A DNA stretch of 15,690 nucleotides from Candidatus Nitrosopumilus sp. (GTDB lineage Archaea; Thermoproteota; Nitrososphaeria; Nitrososphaerales; Nitrosopumilaceae): contig JABDKK010000153.1 in the NCBI GenBank assembly GCA_013002265.1, positions 1 to 15,690 of the forward strand. Reading direction: 5' to 3'. Positions 6,875 to 13,949 of this stretch are shown in pieces (within the stretch, counting starts at the first letter, position 1; each line of letters starts with the position of its first letter). Below the pieces are notes generated by a model. The model made no database searches, was not told where the DNA came from, and saw nothing but the letters and a program-made list of their open reading frames with translations. Position numbers and translations under genes: made by a program.

Positions 6875-7246
6875 TTAGGATTTTTTTATCTTTATTGCAC
6901 CTAATGCAATTTGAAAAATTGCAGGGGCAAACAACATTGCAGGATTTCTTTCTACACCTTCTGGAGATGGTGTTACAACCATTGCTAGTCCTCCAATTAA
7001 AATCAAAATCCCAGAGCCAATTATCATTCCCCCTAAACTCTTTGATGGTACTTTAAAAGAAATGAAGAATGCTATGATTGGCAAGATAATTGCTGGAGTA
7101 CCCAGTCCAATACCTCTTTGCATATCATCTAATGGCAGAAAACCATTATGATCATCGTTTCCCATTGCAGCAGCTACATCGGCACCATACAATACTAGTA
7201 ACCCTATTGAAATTCCAGTAATAATCATAGATGCTTTCAGTAACAT
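6875..7246 (-). CDS. Four-helix membrane protein, unrecognised
   Basis: This 123-residue protein has four hydrophobic segments at about residues 4-27, 48-66, 72-92 and 103-119. An acidic, polar loop containing MGNDDHNGFLPLDD separates the first two. It ends in the positively charged tail KIKKS. The first segment could be read as a signal peptide (GADVAAA), but the later three make an integral membrane protein more likely. No known transporter or enzyme motif is visible. The gene begins 30 bp after purK and is followed 14 bp later by the zinc micro-protein gene. It is probably read from the purK transcript, though TATTAG/TAAATAG elements around 7257-7272 could give it a promoter. Confidence 0.65.
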   Translation of the reverse strand: MLLKASMIITGISIGLLVLYGADVAAAMGNDDHNGFLPLDDMQRGIGLGTPAIILPIIAFFISFKVPSKSLGGMIIGSGILILIGGLAMVVTPSPEGVERNPAMLFAPAIFQIALGAIKIKKS

Positions 7247-7276
7247 AGCAGGTAATACTATTTACAACTAATAAAT

Positions 7277-8422
7277 CTAATCAGATGGTATGACAATTGT
7301 TTTATGTTTTATTGTCTTTAGTTTTTCTAATAGGACATCAATTGATTCGCCATTCAATCCCACTATATTGATATGACCTAATTTTCGTAGTGGTTTAGAT
7401 ATTTTTTTACCATACATTTTCAGAAATAATCCTTCACCAGTTATCTGAGGTGTTTTGTATTCTCCTGAAAAATCAAGATTTCCTAGAATATTATACATTA
7501 TGGTATTGCGTAATAATTTTGTATTTCCTAATTCCAATCCAAGTATTGCTCTTAGATGTTGTTCAAATTGCGATGTTTCACTAGACTGTAATGAATGATG
7601 TCCTGAATTATGAACTCTTGGAGCAATTTCATTTATTATTATTTCATTTTCTTGTGTTAGAAACATTTCAATCCCAAAAATTCCTGCACCCTTTAGAACA
7701 TCCATTATTTTTTCAGCAATCGTTTCTGCTTTTTTTGTTACTTCGGAAGTAACTCTGGCAGGTGCAATTGTTTCTCTGAGAATATTACGTTCATGTATAT
7801 TTTCAACAAGGGGATAAGTTTTGATTTGACCGTGAGTATTTCTTGCTGCAATCACAGATACTTCCATTTTGAATGGAACAAATTTTTCTAATAATAATTT
7901 CTGTCCTTTAAAATATTCATATGCCTTTTTGATTTCTTCTTCAGAATTTATTTTGTAATTACCTCTTCCATCATATGCATCTCTTCTTGCTTTAAGTAAT
8001 GCTGGATACCCGTATGATTTTAACCCTTCACGTACATCGTCAATAGAATCTATTTTTATAAAATCCGGTACAGGGATGTTATTTTCTGATAGGAATGATT
8101 TTTGCAAAAACTTGTCCTGAATAATTTTTAATGTTTCAGGGGAGGGATTAATTTGAGCATTTTTTTCAACAGATTTTAAGATATCACTGTCTCCAGATTC
8201 AATTTCGTATGTAATAATATCTGATTTTTTAGATAATTCAATAATTGCATCTTTGTCCTTAAAATCTGCAATAATCTGTTCTGCTCCCACTTGAGATGCA
8301 GGACAGTCATCATTTGGATCTAAAACAATAATTTTCGATATTCGTTCAGGCATCTTCTTAGCTGCTTCTGTAAGCATCATTCCCAATTGACCTCCTCCAA
8401 TTATCCCTAAAATCTTCCCCAT
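7277..8422 (-). CDS. purK: N5-carboxyaminoimidazole ribonucleotide synthase (PurK)
   Basis: This ATP-grasp enzyme makes N5-CAIR from AIR, bicarbonate and ATP in purine synthesis. It shows the N-terminal fold start ILGIIGGGQLGMM, the ATP-binding LLKARRDAYDGRGNY and the strand motif EKFVPFKMEVSV. The metal-binding segment GIFGIEMFL and NEIAPRVHNSGHHS then follow in the expected order. I place the start at ATG 8422, giving 381 residues, because a TATA-like element at 8443-8452 is centred 25 nt upstream. A TTG at 8431 would add three residues. The length is normal for PurK. It is divergent from purE, whose product uses N5-CAIR, and heads a minus-strand run that includes a membrane protein and small zinc protein. 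Confidence 0.95.
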   Translation of the reverse strand: MGKILGIIGGGQLGMMLTEAAKKMPERISKIIVLDPNDDCPASQVGAEQIIADFKDKDAIIELSKKSDIITYEIESGDSDILKSVEKNAQINPSPETLKIIQDKFLQKSFLSENNIPVPDFIKIDSIDDVREGLKSYGYPALLKARRDAYDGRGNYKINSEEEIKKAYEYFKGQKLLLEKFVPFKMEVSVIAARNTHGQIKTYPLVENIHERNILRETIAPARVTSEVTKKAETIAEKIMDVLKGAGIFGIEMFLTQENEIIINEIAPRVHNSGHHSLQSSETSQFEQHLRAILGLELGNTKLLRNTIMYNILGNLDFSGEYKTPQITGEGLFLKMYGKKISKPLRKLGHINIVGLNGESIDVLLEKLKTIKHKTIVIPSD

Positions 8423-8442
8423 CGCTATCAAACTGATTATCG

Positions 8443-8452
8443 ATTAAAAATA
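8443..8452 (-). promoter_or_regulatory. purK TATA box
   Basis: Reads TATTTTTAAT on the minus strand, centred 25 nt before ATG 8422. With the purE box 45 bp away it forms a compact divergent promoter in the gap between the genes. Any regulator binding between the two boxes could control both. Confidence 0.5.
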
Positions 8453-8494
8453 TCTAGTGATGGTTGAAATATCAAAAAAAATTTCTTGTAATAG

Positions 8495-8501
8495 TTTTAT
8501 A
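8495..8501 (+). promoter_or_regulatory. purE TATA box
   Basis: TTTTATA is centred 30 nt before purE ATG 8528, predicting a leader of only a few bases or none. No Shine-Dalgarno sequence precedes the start, which fits leaderless translation. Confidence 0.55.
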
Positions 8502-8527
8502 GATATACTTTCAAATATTTTCATATT

Positions 8528-9103
8528 ATGTCTGATTCAACAAAACCTCTTGTTGGAATTATTATGGGTTCTAGTTCTGATAGCAGGATAATGAAAGGAG
8601 CAGCCGAAATATTAGATGAGTTTAAAATAAAACATGAGGATCAAATTGTTTCAGCCCATAGAACCCCTTCCCGATTAGATGAATATTCTAAACATGCCGA
8701 GAAAATGGGTTTTAGAGTAATTATTGCGGGAGCTGGTGGTGCAGCACATTTGCCTGGAATGATTGCATCTCATACTACAATTCCAGTAATTGGGGTTCCT
8801 ATTCTAGTATACAACGATAAACATCCAAGAAAAACTGAAACATCCAAATTTTCCGCCTTTGGGGGATTAGATTCTTTGTTATCAATTACGGAGATGCCTT
8901 CAGGGTCTCCTGTTGTTTCAGTTGGAATCAATAAAGCAGGAAACGCTGGGATTTATGCAATTAAAATACTTGCAAATGAATTTCCAATTTTAAAAAATAA
9001 ATTAAAAAAACATAAATCCCTACAACATAATTCCATAATTAAAGAATCAGAGCAGTTAAAGAAAGAAGGATTGGCAAAATTTGTCAAAAAAAAATTCAAA
9101 TAA
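8528..9103 (+). CDS. purE: N5-CAIR mutase (PurE class I) with an extra loop
   Basis: The 191-residue protein converts N5-CAIR to CAIR. The signatures are all present: IIMGSSSDSRIM (11-22), the catalytic-histidine motif VSAHRTP (41-47), IIAGAGGAAHLPGMIAS (65-81) and GGLDSLLSITEMPSG (112-126). Compared with the bacterial form, in which GVPVQS is followed directly by ALSGVDSL, this protein carries about 13 extra polar residues between GVPI and SAFGGLDSL. They cover roughly residues 93-107 and include YNDKHPRKTETSK. A lysine-rich C-terminal tail of about 25 residues is also present. The gene is divergent from purK. Its stop lies one base from the stop of the convergent threonine dehydratase gene. 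Confidence 0.93.
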   Translation: MSDSTKPLVGIIMGSSSDSRIMKGAAEILDEFKIKHEDQIVSAHRTPSRLDEYSKHAEKMGFRVIIAGAGGAAHLPGMIASHTTIPVIGVPILVYNDKHPRKTETSKFSAFGGLDSLLSITEMPSGSPVVSVGINKAGNAGIYAIKILANEFPILKNKLKKHKSLQHNSIIKESEQLKKEGLAKFVKKKFK

Positions 9104-9104
9104 T

Positions 9105-10313
9105 TTAAGTCAACAAAGTAAATTGTATCTTTTTCTTTTTTAACGATTCTATTAGCATAGCAGCTTGCTCTTTTCCTTGTGTTTCTAGACTCAACGTAAC
9201 TGATGCAGAACCAGCATTGATATTTGAGCTTAATCTATCATGTACCACTTCTACAATGTTTGCATTTGCCAAAGCAATTTCATCAACTATTTCTTTGAAC
9301 GCACCTGGTCTATCGGGTAACAGTATGGATAGTTTCAATAGCCGTCCCATTGCTGCAAGACCTTTATCGACAATTTGACCTAGTAAATACATGTCAACAT
9401 TTCCCCCAGCTAAAACTGCTACTATTTTTTTACCTGGAGATGGTTTTTTTGAAACTAAATATGCTAAACTTGCAGCACCTGCCGGCTCTACTACCCATTT
9501 CATTCTCTCCATTAACAAAAACATGGTCTTAATAATTTCAGCATCATCTACCAAGACAATCTCATCAATAAGATCTTTAATAATCGAAAAAGTGAGTTTT
9601 CCAGGCATTTTAACAGAAATTCCATCCGCAATAGTTCTAGAACCTCCACTATTCACTAACTTTCCTTGTTTGACAGATTCATACATTGATGGAAAAGATT
9701 CTGATTGAACGCCGATTACTTTGATGTTTGGGTTTTTTTCTTTTAATGCTATAAGTGTGCCCGCTGCCAACCCCCCACCACCAATTGGGATATAGACTTC
9801 ATCAACATCAGGTAAGTCTTCTAGGATTTCTAGTCCTATGACACCTTGTGCTGCAATTATTTGAGGATCATCAAATGCATGTATTATGGTTGCCCCAGAC
9901 TCATGTGCAATCTGTTTTGCTTTTTTAGAGGATTCATCATAATTTACTCCTTCTAAAATTACTTTTGCGCCATATCCTCTTGTTGCTGACACTTTAGCTG
10001 GGGATGCATTTTTTGGCATGACGATTGTGCATGAGATTTTTTCTAGAGCAGACGCAAATGCAACACCTTGAGCATGATTTCCTGCAGATGCTGCAACAAC
10101 TCCATTTTTTTTCTCAGCATCAGATAATGATTTTATTTTATAATATGCACCACGAATTTTAAATGAGCCTGTTTTTTGTTGAAACTCTGCTTTCAAAAAA
10201 ATTTCTGATCCTGCTAAATTACTAAATATGGACGAATGGAGTAATGGTGTTTTTCTAATCTCATCACCTCTCATTGAATTTGCTTTTATGATTTCATCAT
10301 ATGACGGGTTCAT
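9105..10313 (-). CDS. ilvA: Threonine dehydratase with C-terminal ACT domain
   Basis: This PLP enzyme deaminates threonine to 2-oxobutyrate, the first step to isoleucine. Lys52 in GSFKIRGAYYK is the PLP lysine. SAGNHAQGVA (76-85) and the phosphate-binding GGGGLAAG (178-185) follow. From about residue 328, the stretch beginning LKLSILLPDRPGAFKEIV is an ACT regulatory domain, so amino-acid feedback is likely. At 402 residues with one ACT domain it resembles the TdcB/IlvA2 type rather than the two-domain E. coli IlvA of about 514, so both biosynthetic and catabolic use are possible. It is convergent with purE. ATG 10313 is the chosen start; a TATA-like ATTTTTATAG lies about 42 nt upstream, giving a leader of perhaps 10-15 bases. 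Confidence 0.93.
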   Translation of the reverse strand: MNPSYDEIIKANSMRGDEIRKTPLLHSSIFSNLAGSEIFLKAEFQQKTGSFKIRGAYYKIKSLSDAEKKNGVVAASAGNHAQGVAFASALEKISCTIVMPKNASPAKVSATRGYGAKVILEGVNYDESSKKAKQIAHESGATIIHAFDDPQIIAAQGVIGLEILEDLPDVDEVYIPIGGGGLAAGTLIALKEKNPNIKVIGVQSESFPSMYESVKQGKLVNSGGSRTIADGISVKMPGKLTFSIIKDLIDEIVLVDDAEIIKTMFLLMERMKWVVEPAGAASLAYLVSKKPSPGKKIVAVLAGGNVDMYLLGQIVDKGLAAMGRLLKLSILLPDRPGAFKEIVDEIALANANIVEVVHDRLSSNINAGSASVTLSLETQGKEQAAMLIESLKKKKIQFTLLT

Positions 10314-10350
10314 TGAAAATGTGCTAGTAAAACGGCGTATTTGACTTCTT

Positions 10351-10360
10351 CTATAAAAAT
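10351..10360 (-). promoter_or_regulatory. TATA box of the threonine dehydratase gene
   Basis: ATTTTTATAG on the minus strand, about 42 nt before ATG 10313. It is the strongest TATA-like match in the gap and predicts transcription starting about 10-18 nt before the gene. Confidence 0.45.
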
Positions 10361-10421
10361 CGATGCTGTTTGTTAATTTTTATGCCTAGTGTTTCAGTAA
10401 TTCATAAATAGTTCAAAAAGT

Positions 10422-10473
10422 TCGATCAATTATAATCGAGGGATCGGATACTCCCCTTTGAGAACATATCTCA
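10422..10473. repeat. Cluster of short dyads upstream of the threonine dehydratase gene
   Basis: Two palindromic elements lie close together. TCGAT and ATCGA arms span 10422-10439 around an A/T centre containing AATTATA. TGAGA and TCTCA arms span 10459-10473 around ACATA. Between them GGGA and TCCC can also pair (10440-10454). They could be operator half-sites, an RNA structure after the 283-residue gene, or part of a small RNA. No long T-run follows on the minus strand, so a classical terminator is not shown. Confidence 0.3.
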
Positions 10474-10496
10474 TTTTCCGATTTCTTGATTCTGAA

Positions 10497-11348
10497 TTAA
10501 TTTTTTAAGATGTTTTCTAACTGATCTAATCTTTCTAATATCTTGATTTGTGTGGATTCAGAAATTTTTCTTGGATCAAACAATCCCTCTCTATTTTTAT
10601 TTTTAATAAATTCAAGATCAATAGTAAATAGACAACCTTCTTCTCCAGTAACTAGTCTAGTGTCATCTATTAAGACAGGTGTTGTTTGATAAGTTTCTAC
10701 CAATAATGAATCAAGCTCATTGAATAGTTCTTTCTTTTTTTTCAATAATTCTTTAAAATCAATTCCCTCAGACTGTTCAATTTCAGAATAAACTTTTTCT
10801 CTAAGATCATCATTTTCGTAAAATATCTCAAACAGTTTTTGATGATCAAAGTCTTTGTAACCCATCTCCTTCAGCTTGTCTAAAACAAATTGATCATTGT
10901 TATCAGACATTTCGGATTCTTTGGTTTTGGTTAAATCCACAATTTCTGATAATTCTTTTTGACAATCAATGACTCTTTGATCAGGTCTATAGTAAAGTAA
11001 AACATGGAATTGTAAGGAAATATGACCCGATATCAAATAACTTCCTTCCATAACTTCAAATTTTGTAAAAACTCTTCTAAGATCTTCATGATTTGTAATT
11101 GAAACTTCTTGTAAAGACCAATCATTTAATTTGTTGTGGATATTCTGAAAATAATCAATTACTTGTTTTGGATCAAATGTTTTTTGTTCAGTTATGGTAG
11201 AATCCCCTAGCATTACTTTTGTATCGATCATTTTAGTATTTTCTGTAATTTTTGAAAGAAATAATTTCTGAATTGAATCGTTCTTTTTATTTAGTTTTTG
11301 TATGAAATCATTACTAGATCTTGTTCCTAATCGCACAAGAATTAGCAA
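10497..11348 (-). CDS. Unrecognised 283-residue protein
   Basis: The protein is soluble, highly charged and mostly helical. A beta-rich part around residues 95-125 (KFEVMEGSYLISGHISLQF) is followed by a long acidic helical region (about 130-225) containing the lysine run ELLKKKKELFNELDSLL. It ends in a beta/helical tail with CLFTIDLEFI and ILERLDQLENIL. I see no catalytic motif, metal site, signal peptide or membrane segment, and assign no function. The start is uncertain. TTG 11348 is preceded by an AAGGAG sequence about 9 bases upstream (11358-11363). An in-frame GTG at 11334-11336 lies about 27 nt from TTTAAG and would suit a leaderless transcript. It is divergent from the adenylate cyclase-like gene. 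Confidence 0.6.
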   Translation of the reverse strand: MLILVRLGTRSSNDFIQKLNKKNDSIQKLFLSKITENTKMIDTKVMLGDSTITEQKTFDPKQVIDYFQNIHNKLNDWSLQEVSITNHEDLRRVFTKFEVMEGSYLISGHISLQFHVLLYYRPDQRVIDCQKELSEIVDLTKTKESEMSDNNDQFVLDKLKEMGYKDFDHQKLFEIFYENDDLREKVYSEIEQSEGIDFKELLKKKKELFNELDSLLVETYQTTPVLIDDTRLVTGEEGCLFTIDLEFIKNKNREGLFDPRKISESTQIKILERLDQLENILKN

Positions 11349-11407
11349 TTAATTACTCTCCTTAAACCTTCATCAAAATCTAAATATAGATGATCTTAAT
11401 TTTAGGC

Positions 11408-11497
11408 GTGGAAAAATCAGAGAACATATTTTGTCAAAGAGATATCTTCGGATTTTATGAAAAGAACAGTGGTGATATTTGTATCCAAATGTACTAA
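11408..11497 (+). CDS. Possible 29-residue ORF upstream of the cyclase
   Basis: GTG 11408 opens VEKSENIFCQRDIFGFYEK and the frame ends ICIQMY at TAA 11495-11497. A TATA-like TAAATATA at 11381-11388 is centred about 24 nt upstream, the spacing seen for leaderless genes here. The peptide is protein-like but too short to judge. It may be a leader peptide, a remnant, or chance. Confidence 0.25.
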   Translation: MEKSENIFCQRDIFGFYEKNSGDICIQMY

Positions 11498-11527
11498 ATG
11501 TGGGTGAATTCTACTAAAATTAGGTGA
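11492..11527 (+). repeat. Two imperfect 16-bp direct repeats before the cyclase gene
   Basis: TACTAAATGTGGGTGA (11492-11507) and TACTAAAATTAGGTGA (11512-11527) match at 13 of 16 positions with a 20-bp period, about two helical turns. They lie immediately before or over the cyclase start region, so a regulator binding them could cover the promoter or start. Confidence 0.35.
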
Positions 11528-12348
11528 TTTTAATGACTGCAGAAGACCACTCTAAAGAAATGCACAATAATTCTAGTCACCAAAATAAAAGTTCTGATTT
11601 TAAAATAGTCGACATGCTCCTTAGTAAAAATAAAGAGATCACTGTAGATTCTGAAACCATGATTTTAGAGACTCAAAAAAGAGTTTGGGGGGCTCTCAAA
11701 AAAGGATATGAATATTCTGGGATGATTGATGAGTCTGATAAATTTTTACGAAAAAATGTTTTTTCAAAATTAGACATGGTTGTACTTTATGTCGATTTGG
11801 TTGGTTCCACTACTATGACTCTTGAAATGCCCGAGGAAAAAATTGCAATAATTGTTAGCTCTTTTTCTCAAGAGATGGCAGCAGTAATTAGACAACATCA
11901 TGGTTATGTTTTAAAATTTGTCGGGGATGCTGTAATTGGTTATTTTGTTGCAGAAAGTAATGCACTACTAGCAGCAGATAATGCTGTAAATTGTGCCAAA
12001 TCCATGATTACAGTTATTCAAAAGGGAATTAACCCAATTCTTAACCAATATGACTATCCTGATTTAATGGTAAAAATTGGTGTTGATTTTGGACAAAATA
12101 TTGTTGTAAGATATGGTGCTGATCAGGATAACTCTCATGTTGATTTAATGGGCCCTGCAATGAATATTGCTGCAAAAATCCAAAATTTTGCAAAACCTAA
12201 TCAGATTTTAGTTGGTGATGATGTTTATCAGAGAATACATCCCAAATTACAAAAATCGTTTTTTCAAATCGTGTGGAAAAACAACGAATGGAAATATCGT
12301 TCAAGATTAACTGGCGAATTATACAAAGTGTATGAGTACAAAGGATAA
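11524..12348 (+). CDS. Class III adenylate/guanylate cyclase-like protein
   Basis: The catalytic domain (residues about 84-260 of 274) makes a cyclic nucleotide from an NTP. It has both metal-binding aspartates: Asp91 in LYVDLVGST and Asp135 in LKFVGDAVIGYF. The adenine-recognising pair is present as Lys131 and Asp207 (VDLMG), so ATP is the likelier substrate. The transition-state Asn214 is kept in MNIAAK, but the arginine normally four residues later is Lys218. Residues 1-80 are polar and contain no membrane segment or recognised sensor, so this is a soluble cyclase. The start is ATG 11533 (MTAEDHSKEM, 271 residues) or GTG 11524. It stands alone on the plus strand with tandem repeats upstream. 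Cyclic-nucleotide production is inferred, not certain. Confidence 0.88.
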   Translation: MILMTAEDHSKEMHNNSSHQNKSSDFKIVDMLLSKNKEITVDSETMILETQKRVWGALKKGYEYSGMIDESDKFLRKNVFSKLDMVVLYVDLVGSTTMTLEMPEEKIAIIVSSFSQEMAAVIRQHHGYVLKFVGDAVIGYFVAESNALLAADNAVNCAKSMITVIQKGINPILNQYDYPDLMVKIGVDFGQNIVVRYGADQDNSHVDLMGPAMNIAAKIQNFAKPNQILVGDDVYQRIHPKLQKSFFQIVWKNNEWKYRSRLTGELYKVYEYKG

Positions 12349-12353
12349 TTTAG

Positions 12354-12390
12354 AATTTATAAATTTGAGATAAAATTAATTTTAATTTTT
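12354..12390. terminator. Possible bidirectional terminator
   Basis: In the gap between the convergent cyclase and zinc-protein genes lie two perfect A/T palindromes, AATTTATAAATT (12354-12365) and AAAATTAATTTT (12372-12383). A T-rich stretch follows on the plus strand. Archaeal termination relies mainly on T-runs, so this is a reasonable end point for the cyclase transcript. Confidence 0.35.
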
Positions 12391-12532
12391 ACACTGTGAA
12401 TCGGTCGGGACATTCAACATGCTCATAATGATGTTCAGTGAATTTTTCTTGAATCACATAAATTACAATTTTATGAAGATCTTTTTCTCTGATTTCTTTT
12501 TTACATTTGAGACATGTTTTTTTATAATTCAT
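12389..12532 (-). CDS. 47-residue Cys/His micro-protein
   Basis: ATG 12532 opens MNYKKTCLKCKKEIREKD; the frame ends VECPDRFTV at TAA 12389-12391. Cys7-x2-Cys10 in the first third, then His34, His35, His38 and Cys41 in the last third, give enough ligands for one zinc site of the CxxC/HxxxHxxC kind. A TATA-like CCTTATAG on the minus strand (12559-12566) is centred 30 nt before the start, supporting a leaderless or near-leaderless transcript of its own. The basic N-terminus might contact nucleic acid, but no target can be named. It is convergent with the cyclase gene and divergent from the coiled-coil gene. Confidence 0.7.
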   Translation of the reverse strand: MNYKKTCLKCKKEIREKDLHKIVIYVIQEKFTEHHYEHVECPDRFTV

Positions 12533-12558
12533 GTGTACCAGCGATCCAAATTAGGAAT

Positions 12559-12566
12559 CTATAAGG
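12559..12566 (-). promoter_or_regulatory. TATA box of the Cys/His micro-protein gene
   Basis: CCTTATAG on the minus strand, centred 30 nt before ATG 12532. The spacing agrees with other promoters in the window. Confidence 0.45.
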
Positions 12567-12671
12567 ATCAGCGATCAGCTCAAATTGAGTAAAAATGACT
12601 GGGAGTTTACTAAATGCTATATGAAATGCCTAAAGCAAGGCAGAAATATGGCAATTATCCCTTAATTCTTA

Positions 12672-13049
12672 ATGGATAACATGGTGATGAATCATCTTCA
12701 GAATCTTTATGGATTAAATCCAAATATTCCGCACATTGCCTTTCAGTTTCCCAAATTGCCACCAAATTTAGCAAATCCTATGTTTAAAATTCATGAAAAC
12801 CCCATGAAAGAGCAATTCTTACAACAAGCAGCAACAATTAATCAAAAACTTCAAGGATTCCAACACATGTATCAACAGTATGCATCAGGGTTATTGACAA
12901 AAAATTCAACAATAATTCCCCCTGGCCATCCTTTGTATAGCAGACATAATTCTCTTGAAACCCTTAAATCTGAAAATGATAAATTGTTTAAAGAAAATTT
13001 AGAATTGAAAAAGAAATTGCAAAAAGAATCTAATTTCAAACAAGATTAA
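12672..13049 (+). CDS. Proline-rich/coiled-coil protein, unrecognised
   Basis: This 125-residue protein has a proline- and asparagine-rich first part, including GLNPNIPHI and KLPPNLANP. A glutamine-rich helix follows (about 47-72, with FLQQAATINQKLQGF), and after a PPGHPLYS linker a leucine-zipper-like helix (about 92-120, with SENDKLFKENLELKKKL). Hydrophobic residues at heptad spacing suggest a coiled-coil dimer. There is no signal peptide or enzyme motif. ATG 12672 is the first start; in-frame ATGs at codons 4 and 6 are also possible. It may share a transcript with the DUF6659-like gene 69 bp downstream, although that gene appears to have its own promoter. Function is unknown. Confidence 0.65.
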   Translation: MDNMVMNHLQNLYGLNPNIPHIAFQFPKLPPNLANPMFKIHENPMKEQFLQQAATINQKLQGFQHMYQQYASGLLTKNSTIIPPGHPLYSRHNSLETLKSENDKLFKENLELKKKLQKESNFKQD

Positions 13050-13118
13050 ATTTTACCAGATTATTTGTTTTTAGCAATCAGTAAGAATCCTTATTAATTT
13101 CAAACATCTCTTTTGAAT

Positions 13119-13505
13119 ATGGTAAAGACTGCTGCCGATAAATGGAAAGATTCCGTAATAAAATACAGAAAGCAATGTCAAAACATTCTCAAAATTTCTA
13201 ATAACATTAGATATGTTGGAATAATCAACATATATGGCAGAACTCTTACCGGAATCGTTAGACCGAATCTAAAACCATTACTCAAATCTGAGCAAGTTAA
13301 AAATGAATTTTTCATTATCTCATCATTGATGTCCTTAAGAAAAGGAATTGTAGGTTCAGTTGGAAAACTTGACCATGTTGTTTTACAACATGAAAAAGTA
13401 ACAATTGTTTTATTGAATAAAAAAGATATCACATATTATGTTTCGATAAATAGAAAAGAAAAAAGCTTAGAGAAAATAATTAGTTCAATTAAAAAAATTA
13501 TCTAA
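13119..13505 (+). CDS. DUF6659-like small protein
   Basis: This 128-residue protein starts at ATG 13119 (an in-frame TTG lies two codons upstream). A TATA-like TTATTAAT at 13091-13098 lies about 25 nt before the ATG. An N-terminal basic helix (KWKDSVIKYRKQCQNIL) leads into a mixed alpha/beta domain: NIRYVGIINIYGRTLTGIV, then KNEFFIISSLMSLRK, then VTIVLLNKKDITYYVSINR. This pattern resembles the DUF6659 family frequent in Nitrososphaerota, which looks like a roadblock/profilin-type fold. That assignment is from memory of the pattern and moderately sure. The role is unknown; similar folds act in signalling or small-GTPase complexes. Its stop overlaps the stop of the opposing VOC gene by 4 bp. 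Confidence 0.65.
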   Translation: MVKTAADKWKDSVIKYRKQCQNILKISNNIRYVGIINIYGRTLTGIVRPNLKPLLKSEQVKNEFFIISSLMSLRKGIVGSVGKLDHVVLQHEKVTIVLLNKKDITYYVSINRKEKSLEKIISSIKKII

Positions 13506-13915
13506 GCTGGAGTAAATCCTTGATATCCGCCAGTTTGTTGAGCTTTATCTTCAAAGATTGGCTCAAATAAGGAAATCAGATACTCGTCAGGATCCAAAAT
13601 GACTGCATTTTTCCCTGCGTCTTTTTCAACAATATCTCGATGAATAGTGACGCCTTTTTCTCTTAGTTCCTCAACTGCAGATTTTACATCACCAACAAGG
13701 AAACCTATGGTAATACCATTTTCAATGGAACTGCCAATATGTTGTGCAGTTAGTGATGCGGGATGTAAACTCAATAAAGCTCCTGATGTACCCAAATCCA
13801 CCCATGATCTTCTTTGATTTTTAATTGGAAGGCCAATAATTTCATGGTAAAATTGTACGGATTTATCAAGATCTTTAACGGCTAATATGACATTTCCGAC
13901 TTTTTTGACATTCAC
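13502..13915 (-). CDS. VOC (glyoxalase/bleomycin-resistance) superfamily protein
   Basis: The 137-residue protein shows two beta-alpha-beta-beta-beta halves, beginning NVILAVKDLDKSVQFYHEII and GITIGFLVGDVKSAVEELRE. It ends the fold with AVILDPDEYLISLFEP. Members bind a metal and act as glyoxalases, epimerases, dioxygenases or antibiotic binders. The first-strand histidine usual for metal binding (HVxLxVxD) is replaced by asparagine. Other metal ligands cannot be assigned with certainty, so activity is open. The start must be GTG 13915, because the nearby ATG at 13909-13911 is out of frame. A TTTAAG element at 13938-13944 lies 26 nt upstream, consistent with a leaderless GTG. Confidence 0.85.
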   Translation of the reverse strand: MNVKKVGNVILAVKDLDKSVQFYHEIIGLPIKNQRRSWVDLGTSGALLSLHPASLTAQHIGSSIENGITIGFLVGDVKSAVEELREKGVTIHRDIVEKDAGKNAVILDPDEYLISLFEPIFEDKAQQTGGYQGFTPA

Positions 13916-13937
13916 AAATATTATTGCAATAAGTTGC

Positions 13938-13944
13938 TTAAATT
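13938..13944 (-). promoter_or_regulatory. TATA-like element of the VOC gene
   Basis: AATTTAA on the minus strand, 26 nt before GTG 13915. It lies in the short gap after the Lrp-type genes and supports the GTG start. Confidence 0.45.
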
Positions 13945-13949
13945 AATTG

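Noticed and set aside
9350..9708. Plus-strand ORFs inside the threonine dehydratase gene
   Set aside because: They are antisense to well-conserved PLP-enzyme coding sequence.
10411..10445. Possible tRNA T-arm around GTTCGATC
   Set aside because: No acceptor stem, D-arm or anticodon arm can be built around it.
13178..13432. Minus-strand ORF of 84 codons
   Set aside because: It is antisense to the DUF6659-like gene, which has the better start, promoter and composition.
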